Source: a virus. From it: a stretch of 49,335 nucleotides of DNA. Below the pieces are notes generated by a model. The model had not been told where the DNA came from and ran no database searches. It saw only the letters and a program-made list of their open reading frames with translations. A program made the translations under genes and the position numbers. Below are positions 1 through 7,324 of this stretch, piece after piece; position 1 is the stretch's first letter; each line of letters opens with the position of its first letter. The stretch is taken from the IMG/VR virus record IMGVR_UViG_3300023301_000017, positions 1 through 49,335 of that record. One strand, written 5' to 3'.

Positions 1-857
1 TAAACATAGGTCACGATGTTTCCAAGTATGCTGTATGGATCATGCTTGTACTGCTCCCAAATTTCTTTGCGCCACTCTTTAGTGCCACCGATGACTGTTC
101 CGCAATTGAATGTTTCTTCCCAACGATCTGATTTGAGAGTGAACCCGCCCAAAGTATCATTGCCCACTTTGTTCTCTTTGTGGCTTGAGCGAGTGCTTGT
201 ACCAAGCAGGCTGGTAGTCTTTTCATTGAGGTTCCCGTACTGCTCATAAGCGCCCATTATTATTGCTTCGTCCTGCTCAAGTGGCTTGCGCTTGTAGATG
301 TGGCCCTCTTTCAGCGTGACGCGCCCTTCTTTGTAGAGGGAGGTCAGAGTGCGTGCCATCATGCCTTCATAACCCTGAAGGATCAATTCTTCCTCAAACT
401 CAATCGCTTCCTGCCAACTGTTGCAGATACGTTGCTCGAGGACAACGACGAAGGGATTATTGAACATCAGCTCAGAGCCCATTCTGGATATCCATCGCTT
501 ATTGTACGATATGTCCTTATCCGTGAAATCGTCGAAAACATAGAACTTAAAATCAGGTTCACCATCACTGCGACGAACCGGACCAGTAGTACGATTAAAA
601 ACATCATCACCTTCAAATTCCCTGAACGGAGAACCGACGATCAGCTCGCCATCAAGCCCAAGTAGTTCAGGGTCATAAAGTTTTCTCTGTATATACTGAT
701 TGCCAATAGGTTTCAGAGTGGCTGAAACAATACCTTCATAAGTCGCACAGCCACGAATGCCGTCCAGCTTTGCAGAGCAAGCAATCGGGTATCTCATTCG
801 TTTGAGCATGTCAAGTGATACACCTTCTCCAGGTGCCTTCATAGGTCTTTTAAGCAT
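1..857 (-). CDS. ATP-dependent DNA ligase, cut by the left window edge
   Basis: Seals nicks during replication and repair by ATP-dependent adenylation. The frame is open from the ATG at 857 to base 1 without a stop, about 285 codons, so the C-terminus lies outside the window. The adenylation motif K-L-D-G-I-R is at residues 30-35 (Lys30 nucleophile), followed by a D-G-E-L-I motif, E-G-M-M-A-R (motif IV) and Y-K-R-K-P (motif V). The lysine lies only 30 residues from the start, as in compact T7-type ligases without an N-terminal DNA-binding domain. It is the last visible gene of the left recombination/replication block. Confidence 0.9.
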   Translation of the reverse strand, partial: MLKRPMKAPGEGVSLDMLKRMRYPIACSAKLDGIRGCATYEGIVSATLKPIGNQYIQRKLYDPELLGLDGELIVGSPFREFEGDDVFNRTTGPVRRSDGEPDFKFYVFDDFTDKDISYNKRWISRMGSELMFNNPFVVVLEQRICNSWQEAIEFEEELILQGYEGMMARTLTSLYKEGRVTLKEGHIYKRKPLEQDEAIIMGAYEQYGNLNEKTTSLLGTSTRSSHKENKVGNDTLGGFTLKSDRWEETFNCGTVIGGTKEWRKEIWEQYKHDPYSILGNIVTYV

Positions 858-865
858 GATTTCTC

Positions 866-1024
866 CTAGCTCATTATTTCAATGTGGATTCTTCTGTTGG
901 ACGTTTCGTTATGCTGTATTTCCATTTTAAGAACTGTGGTTGCCATCTCATCATCCGTAATATCAGAAAGTTTTGGATGGGCTTTGAATCTGATCTTTAC
1001 GATAACATCTCGGTCTCCCTTCAT
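866..1024 (-). CDS. small hypothetical protein, 52 aa
   Basis: Not recognised. The start at 1024 is chosen because AGGAGG lies just upstream; a longer in-frame extension exists but has no ribosome site. The stop of the upstream Cys-rich gene overlaps this ribosome site, so the two are probably translationally coupled. The protein is acidic/basic mixed with a beta-like N-terminus (MKGDRDVIVKIRF). Confidence 0.6.
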   Translation of the reverse strand: MKGDRDVIVKIRFKAHPKLSDITDDEMATTVLKMEIQHNETSNRRIHIEIMS

Positions 1025-1035
1025 GGCTTTACCTC

Positions 1036-1197
1036 CTAGACTCGTGCTTGACAACCTGGATATACACATTTGGTACACATACAGCTAATTCGTTTCATCC
1101 TATGCTTCCTTCCAAGTTTACCACATAGAGTATCACCGCCCTTTTCTGGTGGCCTGCTGTTCATTTCAAAATCATAATCATCCTCCACATTACTCAT
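1036..1197 (-). CDS. small Cys-rich protein, 53 aa, possible zinc binder
   Basis: An ATG at 1197 preceded by AGGAG opens a 53-codon frame. The C-terminal part has C-x-C-x2-C-x4-C plus one further Cys, suggesting a metal-binding knuckle. It overlaps the gene upstream by 4 bp (ATGA-type). Function unknown. Confidence 0.55.
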   Translation of the reverse strand: MSNVEDDYDFEMNSRPPEKGGDTLCGKLGRKHRMKRISCMCTKCVYPGCQARV

Positions 1198-1412
1198 ATT
1201 CCTGCTCCTAGGAATAAATGTGATTTGTCATGACCCTTTATATACTTTCTGATCCATTTCAAACGCTCAAGTTGACCGTTAGCTTTATTACGATAGTGTT
1301 TGGCATCTTTTTCCAAGCTAATCGCCTTCTTCTCGCTCCAAAGTATCAGTCGTCCCGTATCTAGTTCCTCTTTATACAGCTCAGACAAGGTCAGGTGCTT
1401 TAAGTTACTCAT
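1194..1412 (-). CDS. hypothetical protein, 72 aa, helical and basic
   Basis: A perfect AGGAGG stands 5 bases before the ATG at 1412. The protein is charged and probably helical (LSELYKEELDTGR start region), with no recognised domain. It sits in a run of four small genes between the split SbcC C-terminal gene and the ligase. Confidence 0.6.
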   Translation of the reverse strand: MSNLKHLTLSELYKEELDTGRLILWSEKKAISLEKDAKHYRNKANGQLERLKWIRKYIKGHDKSHLFLGAGI

Positions 1413-1414
1413 GA

Positions 1415-1699
1415 TTACCTCCTGAAATGCATTCGGTGTTCTGATTGCTCAGCATCACGTTCTTTAGCTACCGACTCTTTTGCAGGATAGAGACCCTCAG
1501 CTTGTAGAAGCCTGCGGCAGCGAGTAATCGTTTCCAGAGCAGGTGCCTCTGAATCATTTACATAATGATCGAAGGTAAAGATGTTATGGTACCTGTGAAG
1601 ATACCTACGTATTAATCTCCGATCATTGCTCCTAAGTACTGGGAACTCAGCCAGCAGCGCCTCAACCCTTATCTCGATCTTGCTCATTTTTTTGGACAT
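1415..1699 (-). CDS. hypothetical protein, 94 aa
   Basis: An AGGAGG site lies just before the ATG at 1699. The protein has a basic helical stretch (R-R-L-I-R-R-Y-L-H-R-Y) and an H-x-Y-V-N segment that slightly resembles small phage DNA-associated proteins, but I do not recognise a family. It lies directly downstream of the SbcC C-terminal gene in the same transcription unit. Confidence 0.6.
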   Translation of the reverse strand: MSKKMSKIEIRVEALLAEFPVLRSNDRRLIRRYLHRYHNIFTFDHYVNDSEAPALETITRCRRLLQAEGLYPAKESVAKERDAEQSEHRMHFRR

Positions 1700-1707
1700 A
1701 CCGCCTC

Positions 1708-2325
1708 CTAGATTGTGGTTACTTTTGATACGCCATTCACTAGCTTTACGTTAAAAACTCGGTCTGCTTCATTTATAATCTCTGGTATGTGACTCACCAT
1801 CAATAACTGAATATTCAATTGGGTGCTTAGCTCTTTCAATAAACCAGAGGCTATTGTCTGCAAATCACGGGAAAGAAATTTAAAGGGCTCATCAATCATC
1901 AGCAATGCCCGTGAGTTTGAAATGTTCCACACTGCCATTCTCAGCGCAAGGGCTGCCACATCAACTGCACCATATCCTGAGTTATCAATAGGATCAATCT
2001 CATTCCCATTTCGGACAAAGAAGAAATCAACCTCTGTTTGATTACGTCGGGTTTCAAATTGAACCTTGAATTCATAAGGATCATCAAACACAGAAGCCAG
2101 TGCCATTGTTACTACGTTTGCGATATGAAACTCCAGAGTTTTCTGCATGTTGGCTGCAACTGTCTGGAGTATCGTCCTTGCTCTTTCAGTGGCAAGCATG
2201 GTTTTTTCGTGCTTGTCTAAAGAATCCTGTGCTTGTTTCAGATCAAGCCGGATAGATTCTTCTTTATGCTGAAGCCTGGTGAATTCTCTTCTGGCTGCCG
2301 CTAGATTTTGTTTATGCTCATTCAT
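1708..2325 (-). CDS. Rad50/SbcC-like ATPase, C-terminal half (split gene)
   Basis: C-terminal half of a Rad50/SbcC (T4 gp46-like) ATPase that would pair with the N-terminal half at 3825-4916 and the SbcD nuclease at 2821-3735. It begins with a coiled coil (residues 1-55), then an ABC-type signature region (N-S-G-Y-G-A-V-D, about 115-122), a Walker B (LLMIDEP, 141-147) and a V-S-H H-loop near 177. There is no Walker A, so it cannot act alone. I chose the ATG at 2325, which overlaps the upstream stop by 8 bp; in-frame alternatives at 2349 (ATG) and 2355 (TTG) also lack a strong ribosome site. Function is inferred from motifs and gene order. Confidence 0.85.
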   Translation of the reverse strand: MNEHKQNLAAARREFTRLQHKEESIRLDLKQAQDSLDKHEKTMLATERARTILQTVAANMQKTLEFHIANVVTMALASVFDDPYEFKVQFETRRNQTEVDFFFVRNGNEIDPIDNSGYGAVDVAALALRMAVWNISNSRALLMIDEPFKFLSRDLQTIASGLLKELSTQLNIQLLMVSHIPEIINEADRVFNVKLVNGVSKVTTI

Positions 2326-2572
2326 AAATGTGCCATACAAATTGACCATCAACAAAGCTGCCTACATGATTCGTGGCTGCATCAGGCAATTCACCACCTG
2401 TAGCTACAATATAGAGCTGCCTATTTACCATATCACTATCTGGCTCAACTTCAATCCAAATGCTCCCAATTCCCAAAGGATCGAATCCAACATGTACTAT
2501 TTTGCCTGTCCTTGTTAAGATTACGGGGCAAGAACTGTTATGGAATAAGTTGTATTTGTATATTTTCCGCAT
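2318..2572 (-). CDS. small phage protein resembling DUF7352
   Basis: 84 aa. The pattern of a short start (MRKIYKYNL), a central H-V-G-F-D with I-W-I-E-V, a G-T/G-G-E-L-P segment and a terminal V-W-H-I-Y-E matches a small phage family I know as DUF7352, function unknown. The start at 2572 is preceded by GGTAGGTG. It lies between the two genes encoding the Rad50 halves. Confidence 0.65.
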   Translation of the reverse strand: MRKIYKYNLFHNSSCPVILTRTGKIVHVGFDPLGIGSIWIEVEPDSDMVNRQLYIVATGGELPDAATNHVGSFVDGQFVWHIYE

Positions 2573-2580
2573 AGCATCAC

Positions 2581-2817
2581 CTACCATTCAAAGGTTTCTT
2601 TGAGCTTTTCAAAGTCAGACACAATTTCTGTGTTCTTCTTGGCTAGGTCAGCATTCAGCTTTTCAATCAGCTTGTCGCCTTCTTCGACGGTAGTGACCTT
2701 AAATGTCTTTTTGAGCCGATCAGTGATCTCGGCTTCACGCCCTTCGTACTGAGCCAAGCTTGTTTTTGTTTCATTGATCAGCTTGCCTAAACGGGCAAGT
2801 TCCTCTGTCATTCCCAT
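2581..2817 (-). CDS. small coiled-coil protein, 78 aa
   Basis: Almost entirely heptad-like helix rich in K, E and L, with no Cys and no catalytic motif. AGGAG precedes the ATG at 2817. Its position directly after SbcD and before the Rad50 C-terminal half makes it a candidate accessory coil of the SbcCD complex; that is inference from position only. Confidence 0.65.
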   Translation of the reverse strand: MGMTEELARLGKLINETKTSLAQYEGREAEITDRLKKTFKVTTVEEGDKLIEKLNADLAKKNTEIVSDFEKLKETFEW

Positions 2818-2820
2818 GAT

Positions 2821-3735
2821 CTACTCCTCAGCAAAGCAATCCTCTATAATGTCGGCTACTTCATCATCTTCATCCAACTTTTCTAATTCTTTTTCAACAG
2901 CTTCGGCGTATGACAGTATGATCTTTGCGCTGCCAATCTCACCTTTAATCGATTCTGCAAAGGCGGTTGTTTGTTTCTTTTGGTCTTTTTCCCGCTCTGC
3001 CCTTTCAATACTCATCACTTTCTCAATAGGATCTATCATCAAAGGAATCACGTCTATGGTTTTGAGTTTGGAATCATAGATCGTGACGGCTGGCTCATGA
3101 TTGATCTGAGCGATGGTTGACCGCATCATGCTCCCCATATTCACTAGGTGGCGATCACCTTTAGTAGCAGTAAACCTCTGATGATTGTCTCCTGAAACTA
3201 TCAGGTCGAACTTTGTTTTCAACAACAGATGATTTGCTCTGGTGAAATCTTCTTGGGCTTCCCAGAGCTTTTCGTCAATGACCATTCTGTGGGTGACCAG
3301 AATGTTAGTAGTATGAGCGCTTGCAATCTCTGGAATGTCCTGCTTCCAACTTGCGCCATAGATATGACATCCAGTACATGAAGTTTCATACGGGTCAGCA
3401 CCAAGCAGATGAAAATATCCTGATGTGACTAATGTTTGAAAAGCAGTACCACTCAAATCATCATTGTGGTATTTTTGATCGTGCTGTCCAGCCACTACAA
3501 GGATAGTGATTTTCGGAAACTCATTAAGGATGTCCATGACTTGTTGAACTACGCCATGATTTTCTTTGTGAGACTCAAACAAGTCACCAGGAAATATGAC
3601 ATAACCACAATTATTATCATTGGCAATTTGCAACTCCTCTCTGAACTTGCGCATAACCGTCCATTCAAAATCGTCGATTCTGTTCTTGGGTTTATGATTT
3701 GTAAGATGCTGGTCACCTCCCACCAGAATATTCAT
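2821..3735 (-). CDS. sbcD: SbcD/Mre11-like nuclease (metallophosphoesterase)
   Basis: 304 aa, the size of phage SbcD/gp47 proteins. Processes DNA ends and hairpins together with the Rad50/SbcC ATPase. Phosphoesterase motifs are visible in order: G-D-Q-H (D8, H10), G-D-L-F-E (D51), G-Q-H-D (83-86, where G-N-H-D is usual), V-T-H-R, and S-G-D-N-H. The C-terminus is acidic. AGGTG lies upstream of the ATG. It is the middle gene of the split rad50-N / sbcD / coil / DUF7352-like / rad50-C cluster. Confidence 0.9.
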   Translation of the reverse strand: MNILVGGDQHLTNHKPKNRIDDFEWTVMRKFREELQIANDNNCGYVIFPGDLFESHKENHGVVQQVMDILNEFPKITILVVAGQHDQKYHNDDLSGTAFQTLVTSGYFHLLGADPYETSCTGCHIYGASWKQDIPEIASAHTTNILVTHRMVIDEKLWEAQEDFTRANHLLLKTKFDLIVSGDNHQRFTATKGDRHLVNMGSMMRSTIAQINHEPAVTIYDSKLKTIDVIPLMIDPIEKVMSIERAEREKDQKKQTTAFAESIKGEIGSAKIILSYAEAVEKELEKLDEDDEVADIIEDCFAEE

Positions 3736-3798
3736 TGATCACCTACCTTATTCAGTTTGGCAAATAAAAATTTCATTTCTTATTCTCTTTCTAATCAG

Positions 3799-3807
3799 AT
3801 TATATCA
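3799..3807 (-). promoter_or_regulatory. possible extended -10 promoter upstream of sbcD
   Basis: In the 89-base gap between the Rad50-N and SbcD genes the minus strand carries TGATATAAT, an extended -10 (TGnTATAAT). No good -35 is present. A 14-codon ORF with a weak ribosome site follows, which could be a leader peptide or chance. Confidence 0.35.
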
Positions 3808-3824
3808 GTGAATCGCTGACGCCG

Positions 3825-4916
3825 TTATAATTTCTTTTCCAGGTTATTTAGTGCCTCGACGCCCATAACAGAATGACAGACAGGACACTCACCAGCATCA
3901 CCTATTGTTTCCAAATATTTATCGCTGTGGGTTTTTAATTCTGTGGCTAATTCTTTAATGGCGTCTTGCGCAGTTTCCAAATCATCCAGCCCTTCTTCCA
4001 CTATCTTTATATTGAGCTTACTGGAATCAGCGATCACAATCTTGCCAGTGATCAAAAGATATGGGGCCTCAATTTCAAGCCAATCTTTGTCGCCTTCAAT
4101 TGCTGCACGGATTTCCCGATGCTTCTTTAATAACTCCTCCAAAGAATGAGACTCTTCATAAACTTTCTGGTGCTCCACTATCTTGTCAGCCAGCACATGA
4201 TAATCAGGCTCAACATATAGGAACTCTCTCAGTTCATTGATTGACTTGATAACAGTAGCAAGATTGGATGTGTCTGTCGTCAAGGTATTTAGCTTCTCCT
4301 GCATCTTCTCTGCTTCATCTATATCATGAGCTATCTTGTTTAAAAAAGCTTCGGCAGCAGACAAATCAGGAAGAGCGTCCACAGACTCCGAGAGTGATGC
4401 CACCTTCAAGTCTGCTCGGTTTATTTCGTCTCTGGCATTTTTCACTTTGCTGTTGATTTTTTTGGATATGCGATCAATGATATCCAAGCCCACTAATTTG
4501 TTCATGAGCTTGCCACGTTCGCCTGGTGAATCTTGCAGCAAGAAGTAAGGTTGAATTTGTGTTTGGATATTACATTCTACCAATCTGTGGACATTTGTTA
4601 TCTGGACAGGCACATCAGCCCTCAATGCCTCAAACGTGCCTTCTTCTGTCTCGTACATGTTCTTGCCTTTGGTACGAGATTTTATAAGCCAAGCATCATC
4701 AAAATCCAGAGCCACTGAGACAGAATCCTTTTCATCAGCATCCCAGTTCTTGAACCCTTCTCCCATTGGTCTGTTGCGAACAGCCCAAAGTACAGCACGT
4801 AATAAGGAAGACTTTCCAGAATCTGTAGTGCCGCTGATGATATTGAGTCCTGGATGGAGTTCTATGGTCGTTGATTTGTGGCTTTGATAATTGAGGACTT
4901 CTATCGATTGCAGCAT
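3825..4916 (-). CDS. Rad50/SbcC-like ATPase, N-terminal half ending at the zinc hook
   Basis: 363 aa. The N-terminus carries a Rad50-type start and Walker A (G-T-T-D-S-G-K-S, 29-36), then a Q-loop region (Y-F-L-L-Q-D-S-P), a long coiled coil, and a C-P-V-C zinc-hook motif at 344-347, only 16 residues before the stop. A complete Rad50 would continue with the returning coil and Walker B; these are in a separate gene at 1708-2325. The start at 4916 follows AAGAGGAATT and overlaps the resolvase stop region. Expected to tether and remodel DNA ends with SbcD. Confidence 0.88.
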   Translation of the reverse strand: MLQSIEVLNYQSHKSTTIELHPGLNIISGTTDSGKSSLLRAVLWAVRNRPMGEGFKNWDADEKDSVSVALDFDDAWLIKSRTKGKNMYETEEGTFEALRADVPVQITNVHRLVECNIQTQIQPYFLLQDSPGERGKLMNKLVGLDIIDRISKKINSKVKNARDEINRADLKVASLSESVDALPDLSAAEAFLNKIAHDIDEAEKMQEKLNTLTTDTSNLATVIKSINELREFLYVEPDYHVLADKIVEHQKVYEESHSLEELLKKHREIRAAIEGDKDWLEIEAPYLLITGKIVIADSSKLNIKIVEEGLDDLETAQDAIKELATELKTHSDKYLETIGDAGECPVCHSVMGVEALNNLEKKL

Positions 4917-4918
4917 AT

Positions 4919-5524
4919 TTAATTCCTCTTGAATAGAGTGGGCGTGTTTTTGGTGATTTTCTTTCGGGGCTTCGCCACATTATGCTCTGTTTTCTTTCCC
5001 TTCTTTTTCTTCGGGGGAGGATTCAGAGTGTCTTTGATGGCTTCGATCTGAGGAATGACTAATCCTGTGTAGTCTTCAGTGTGGAGTATCTTTGCCATGA
5101 TTGCGAGCCCACAAGAATCAGCCTGATTGTTGTCACCAGTTTCATATCCAAAGTTCTTGAGTAGGAACATAATGATCATGTCCTTTTCACAATTACCTTT
5201 TTTCGATATGAACTTTTTGAGTCTAGTAGGAGCGACAAGAACAGGATCAATATCCTGCTCATGCATCATAACTTTGACGACACCGCCACCCTCACCAATA
5301 TGAAAGTTATTGCCTCTGGCTCCCATAGCATAATTTTCAATACAAACAACAGTGGGAGGGAATGCTTCAAGAACATCGGCACATTTATTCCTGATGTATA
5401 CCAAACGCTCACAACCCTTCAGCTTGTTCTTGAACGTCTCGGAGAATACCATTTTGCCGTCCTCATCAAGAACAGTGGCAGAAGCTCCAGACAAACCTAA
5501 ATCATAACCATGAAAATATTTCAT
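4919..5524 (-). CDS. RuvC-like Holliday junction resolvase
   Basis: 201 aa. The RNase H-fold acidic residues of RuvC-type resolvases are visible: D8 in Y-D-L-G-L-S-G, E63 in C-I-E-N-Y-A, and D131/D136 in G-D-N-N-Q-A-D. The C-terminal 40 residues are a Lys/Pro-rich basic tail. Likely resolves recombination intermediates or branched DNA; it is next to the Rad50/SbcD genes. AGAGGATTAA precedes the ATG at 5524. Confidence 0.8.
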   Translation of the reverse strand: MKYFHGYDLGLSGASATVLDEDGKMVFSETFKNKLKGCERLVYIRNKCADVLEAFPPTVVCIENYAMGARGNNFHIGEGGGVVKVMMHEQDIDPVLVAPTRLKKFISKKGNCEKDMIIMFLLKNFGYETGDNNQADSCGLAIMAKILHTEDYTGLVIPQIEAIKDTLNPPPKKKKGKKTEHNVAKPRKKITKNTPTLFKRN

Positions 5525-5650
5525 TTAATCCTCTTCGTCTTCGTCTTGACAATCTTCACAGAGGACGGGAAATCCGCATCCTTCTCCGATAAATACTCCG
5601 CATAATTCGCACAGTACCCCTTCAAGAATCATTTCAGATATTTCGCCCAT
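5525..5650 (-). CDS. small zinc-ribbon-like phage protein, 41 aa
   Basis: Two knuckles, C-E-L-C-G and C-E-D-C, are separated by a glycine-rich turn, followed by an acidic tail. This matches a short phage protein type (C-x2-C, I-G-E-G, C-x2-C) of unknown function. AAGGA precedes the ATG at 5650. Its stop abuts the resolvase start. Confidence 0.65.
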   Translation of the reverse strand: MGEISEMILEGVLCELCGVFIGEGCGFPVLCEDCQDEDEED

Positions 5651-5768
5651 CAGTACATTCCTTTTTCTTGAGGATCTTTATGATTGCTGCATGATCCAAG
5701 GACGTAATGTTTCGATTTTTCGCATACTGTGGTCTCTTTTTAAAAAAGGATAAAAAATAGGTAATCAT
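5634..5768 (-). CDS. small hypothetical protein, 44 aa
   Basis: Supported mainly by a very good AGGAGG six bases before the ATG at 5768. A hydrophobic start (ITYFLSFF) precedes a basic segment. It overlaps the next small gene by 17 bp. No family recognised. Confidence 0.5.
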   Translation of the reverse strand: MITYFLSFFKKRPQYAKNRNITSLDHAAIIKILKKKECTDGRNI

Positions 5769-5780
5769 CTGTCCTCCTTG

Positions 5781-5993
5781 TTATTGCCTCGTACCTTCGC
5801 CTGAAGCTTCAGAGTTTGCAGCCCTCACGACAATCGCCAAAGTATTCAAGTCCCCTGTGTGAACAGTCATGAGAAATGTGTCTTTGGTAGGTCCTCTACT
5901 TGTTGTGTATTCATACCCGCCTTGTTCTAAATGGCGTTTAAATATAGGCAACTTCCAATCATCAATACAGATACAAGCTTTAAGTTTTTTCAT
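5781..5993 (-). CDS. conserved-looking hypothetical protein, 70 aa
   Basis: The start MKKLKACICIDDWK at 5993 overlaps the 5' nuclease stop (TAATG) and follows GGTGGGATT. The beta-rich sequence with F-K-R-H-L-E and T-V-H-T-G-D resembles small phage proteins that accompany replication genes, but I cannot name a family. Translational coupling to the nuclease is likely. Confidence 0.6.
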   Translation of the reverse strand: MKKLKACICIDDWKLPIFKRHLEQGGYEYTTSRGPTKDTFLMTVHTGDLNTLAIVVRAANSEASGEGTRQ

Positions 5994-6877
5994 TAGAATA
6001 ATCCCACCTTTGTTTTGTTGAATATGTGCTCTTTCCATTGCTGTAAGGAGTCTTTTCTTAAAATGCTTTGGAAGTTCAATTCATTGCAAACATCCATGAA
6101 CGCATCAAAATCTAATTCGTCAGGAATTATATCGATGTTTGGGCAACCTTTAAATGGCAATTTTACTAGAGGCCAGTTGCGTGCAATGATGGTTTTGCCT
6201 TCAGGGCATGTAATATTCATATATGCTTTGGTATTTTTGTTTATTGTGTCATTGATGTATTTAATGGTAGTCTTTTCTCCCACACCCTTTATGCCAGGAA
6301 CTTCGTCTGTCTTGCAGCCTGCGATTGATTTGACCAAAGCCCAGTATTCGGGGGATATGCCATATTCTTCTTTAAAACTTTTCTTGGTCACCCGCTTCTT
6401 ACCAGTATTTATCTCAACACCATCAACTAAACATTGCAGCATGTCCTCATCACCCGAAACTATTACCACTGGTTGACCTACATCACTATTATCTACAATG
6501 GAAGCAATAAGATCATCGCCTTCATAACCACTAAATTTGAAGTTGTTTTTGAAACCAATCTTAGGCAGAATTTCATCATAAAGTCGATCGAATTGGGCGT
6601 ATGCCGCATTATCAATTTCGATATCTTCAGGCGATTTTTCTGTTTTGGCTACTCTTCTACCTTCTTTGTATGCAGGAAAAAGCTTGCGGCGATGGGATGC
6701 TTTGTCATCCCAACAGAAAGCGAATCTACTGGACTTCTCAGTTTTAGCCAGCTTCAATGTCTGCAATAGGAAGCCAAAGATCACCCCCACATGCATCGTT
6801 TCTGAAGTGAGTTCCGATAGTGTGTGCTTTGCTTTGTGGCATAAAGCATTGCAATCTACAATGATGATCGGTTCCAT
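5993..6877 (-). CDS. 5'-3' exonuclease / flap endonuclease
   Basis: 294 aa from ATG 6877 (AAGGAG upstream). This is a stand-alone version of the Pol I 5' nuclease domain, like T5 D15 or T4 RNase H; it removes RNA primers and flaps. Metal-site acids appear in I-V-D-C-N (D8), the W-D-D-K-A segment, G-Y-E-G-D-D and V-S-G-D-E-D. The helix-3-turn-helix is K-S-I-A-G-C..V-P-G-I-K-G-V-G-E-K-T-T. The polymerase in this genome lacks this domain, so this gene supplies it in trans. First gene after the promoter at 6912-6920. Confidence 0.88.
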   Translation of the reverse strand: MEPIIIVDCNALCHKAKHTLSELTSETMHVGVIFGFLLQTLKLAKTEKSSRFAFCWDDKASHRRKLFPAYKEGRRVAKTEKSPEDIEIDNAAYAQFDRLYDEILPKIGFKNNFKFSGYEGDDLIASIVDNSDVGQPVVIVSGDEDMLQCLVDGVEINTGKKRVTKKSFKEEYGISPEYWALVKSIAGCKTDEVPGIKGVGEKTTIKYINDTINKNTKAYMNITCPEGKTIIARNWPLVKLPFKGCPNIDIIPDELDFDAFMDVCNELNFQSILRKDSLQQWKEHIFNKTKVGLF

Positions 6878-6911
6878 GTTTCTCCTTGTCTGCTTGTTTT
6901 CTTTATAACTC

Positions 6912-6920
6912 ATTATAACA
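6912..6920 (-). promoter_or_regulatory. extended -10 promoter for the nuclease-to-ligase unit
   Basis: The minus strand reads TGTTATAAT, a perfect extended -10, about 30 bases before the nuclease start and directly after the terminator at 6943-6981. The upstream CAAAAACATCG recurs at the promoter at 17620. No consensus -35 at 17 bp. Confidence 0.65.
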
Positions 6921-6942
6921 CGATGTTTTTGATGCCTTTATC

Positions 6943-6981
6943 AAAAATAGCTAGGGCAGTTAAATTATGCCCTAGCTATTT
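6943..6981 (-). terminator. rho-independent terminator after the RecA operon
   Basis: A 14-bp perfect stem (AAATAGCTAGGGCA and its complement, loop 9) is followed on the minus strand by TTTTTG. It ends the unit that stops at 7003 and sits back to back with the next promoter. Confidence 0.85.
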
Positions 6982-7002
6982 GTTACCTGGTAACAGTCGA
7001 TA

Positions 7003-7320
7003 TTATTTGCCAACCAATTTCGGACCTGGCTTATCTTCGACTTCATCTTCGACTTCAGGATCGGGCTGAGGGTTTTTAACCTCTGCATCATAGAACGTGT
7101 CCAGCATTTCATCGTTATTCAAGTAGGTATGAATAACCATCGCTTCGTTCACGACCATTATTTCTGGATTTCCCAGAAGAGGAACGAGATTGACTACGCC
7201 CTTTTCATGGTCCATCTGACAAGAGCGAGGATTGATCAAGTGAAAATATTCACCCGTAACTGCCTCCCCGATCAATGTTGCTGACATGGTTTGAATAAAC
7301 CGCAATTTGATTTTATCCAT
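7003..7320 (-). CDS. hypothetical protein downstream of RecA, 105 aa
   Basis: The start MDKIKLRFIQ at 7320 follows AAGGAGAAGTTAAG. The first 70 residues look beta-rich (I-G-E-A..Y-F-H-L-I-N-P-R), loosely like Sm-fold phage proteins; the last 25 are acidic and proline-rich. It overlaps the end of the recA gene by reading frame only at the ribosome site. Function unknown; the Sm-like idea is weak. Confidence 0.6.
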   Translation of the reverse strand: MDKIKLRFIQTMSATLIGEAVTGEYFHLINPRSCQMDHEKGVVNLVPLLGNPEIMVVNEAMVIHTYLNNDEMLDTFYDAEVKNPQPDPEVEDEVEDKPGPKLVGK

Positions 7321-7324
7321 GATC

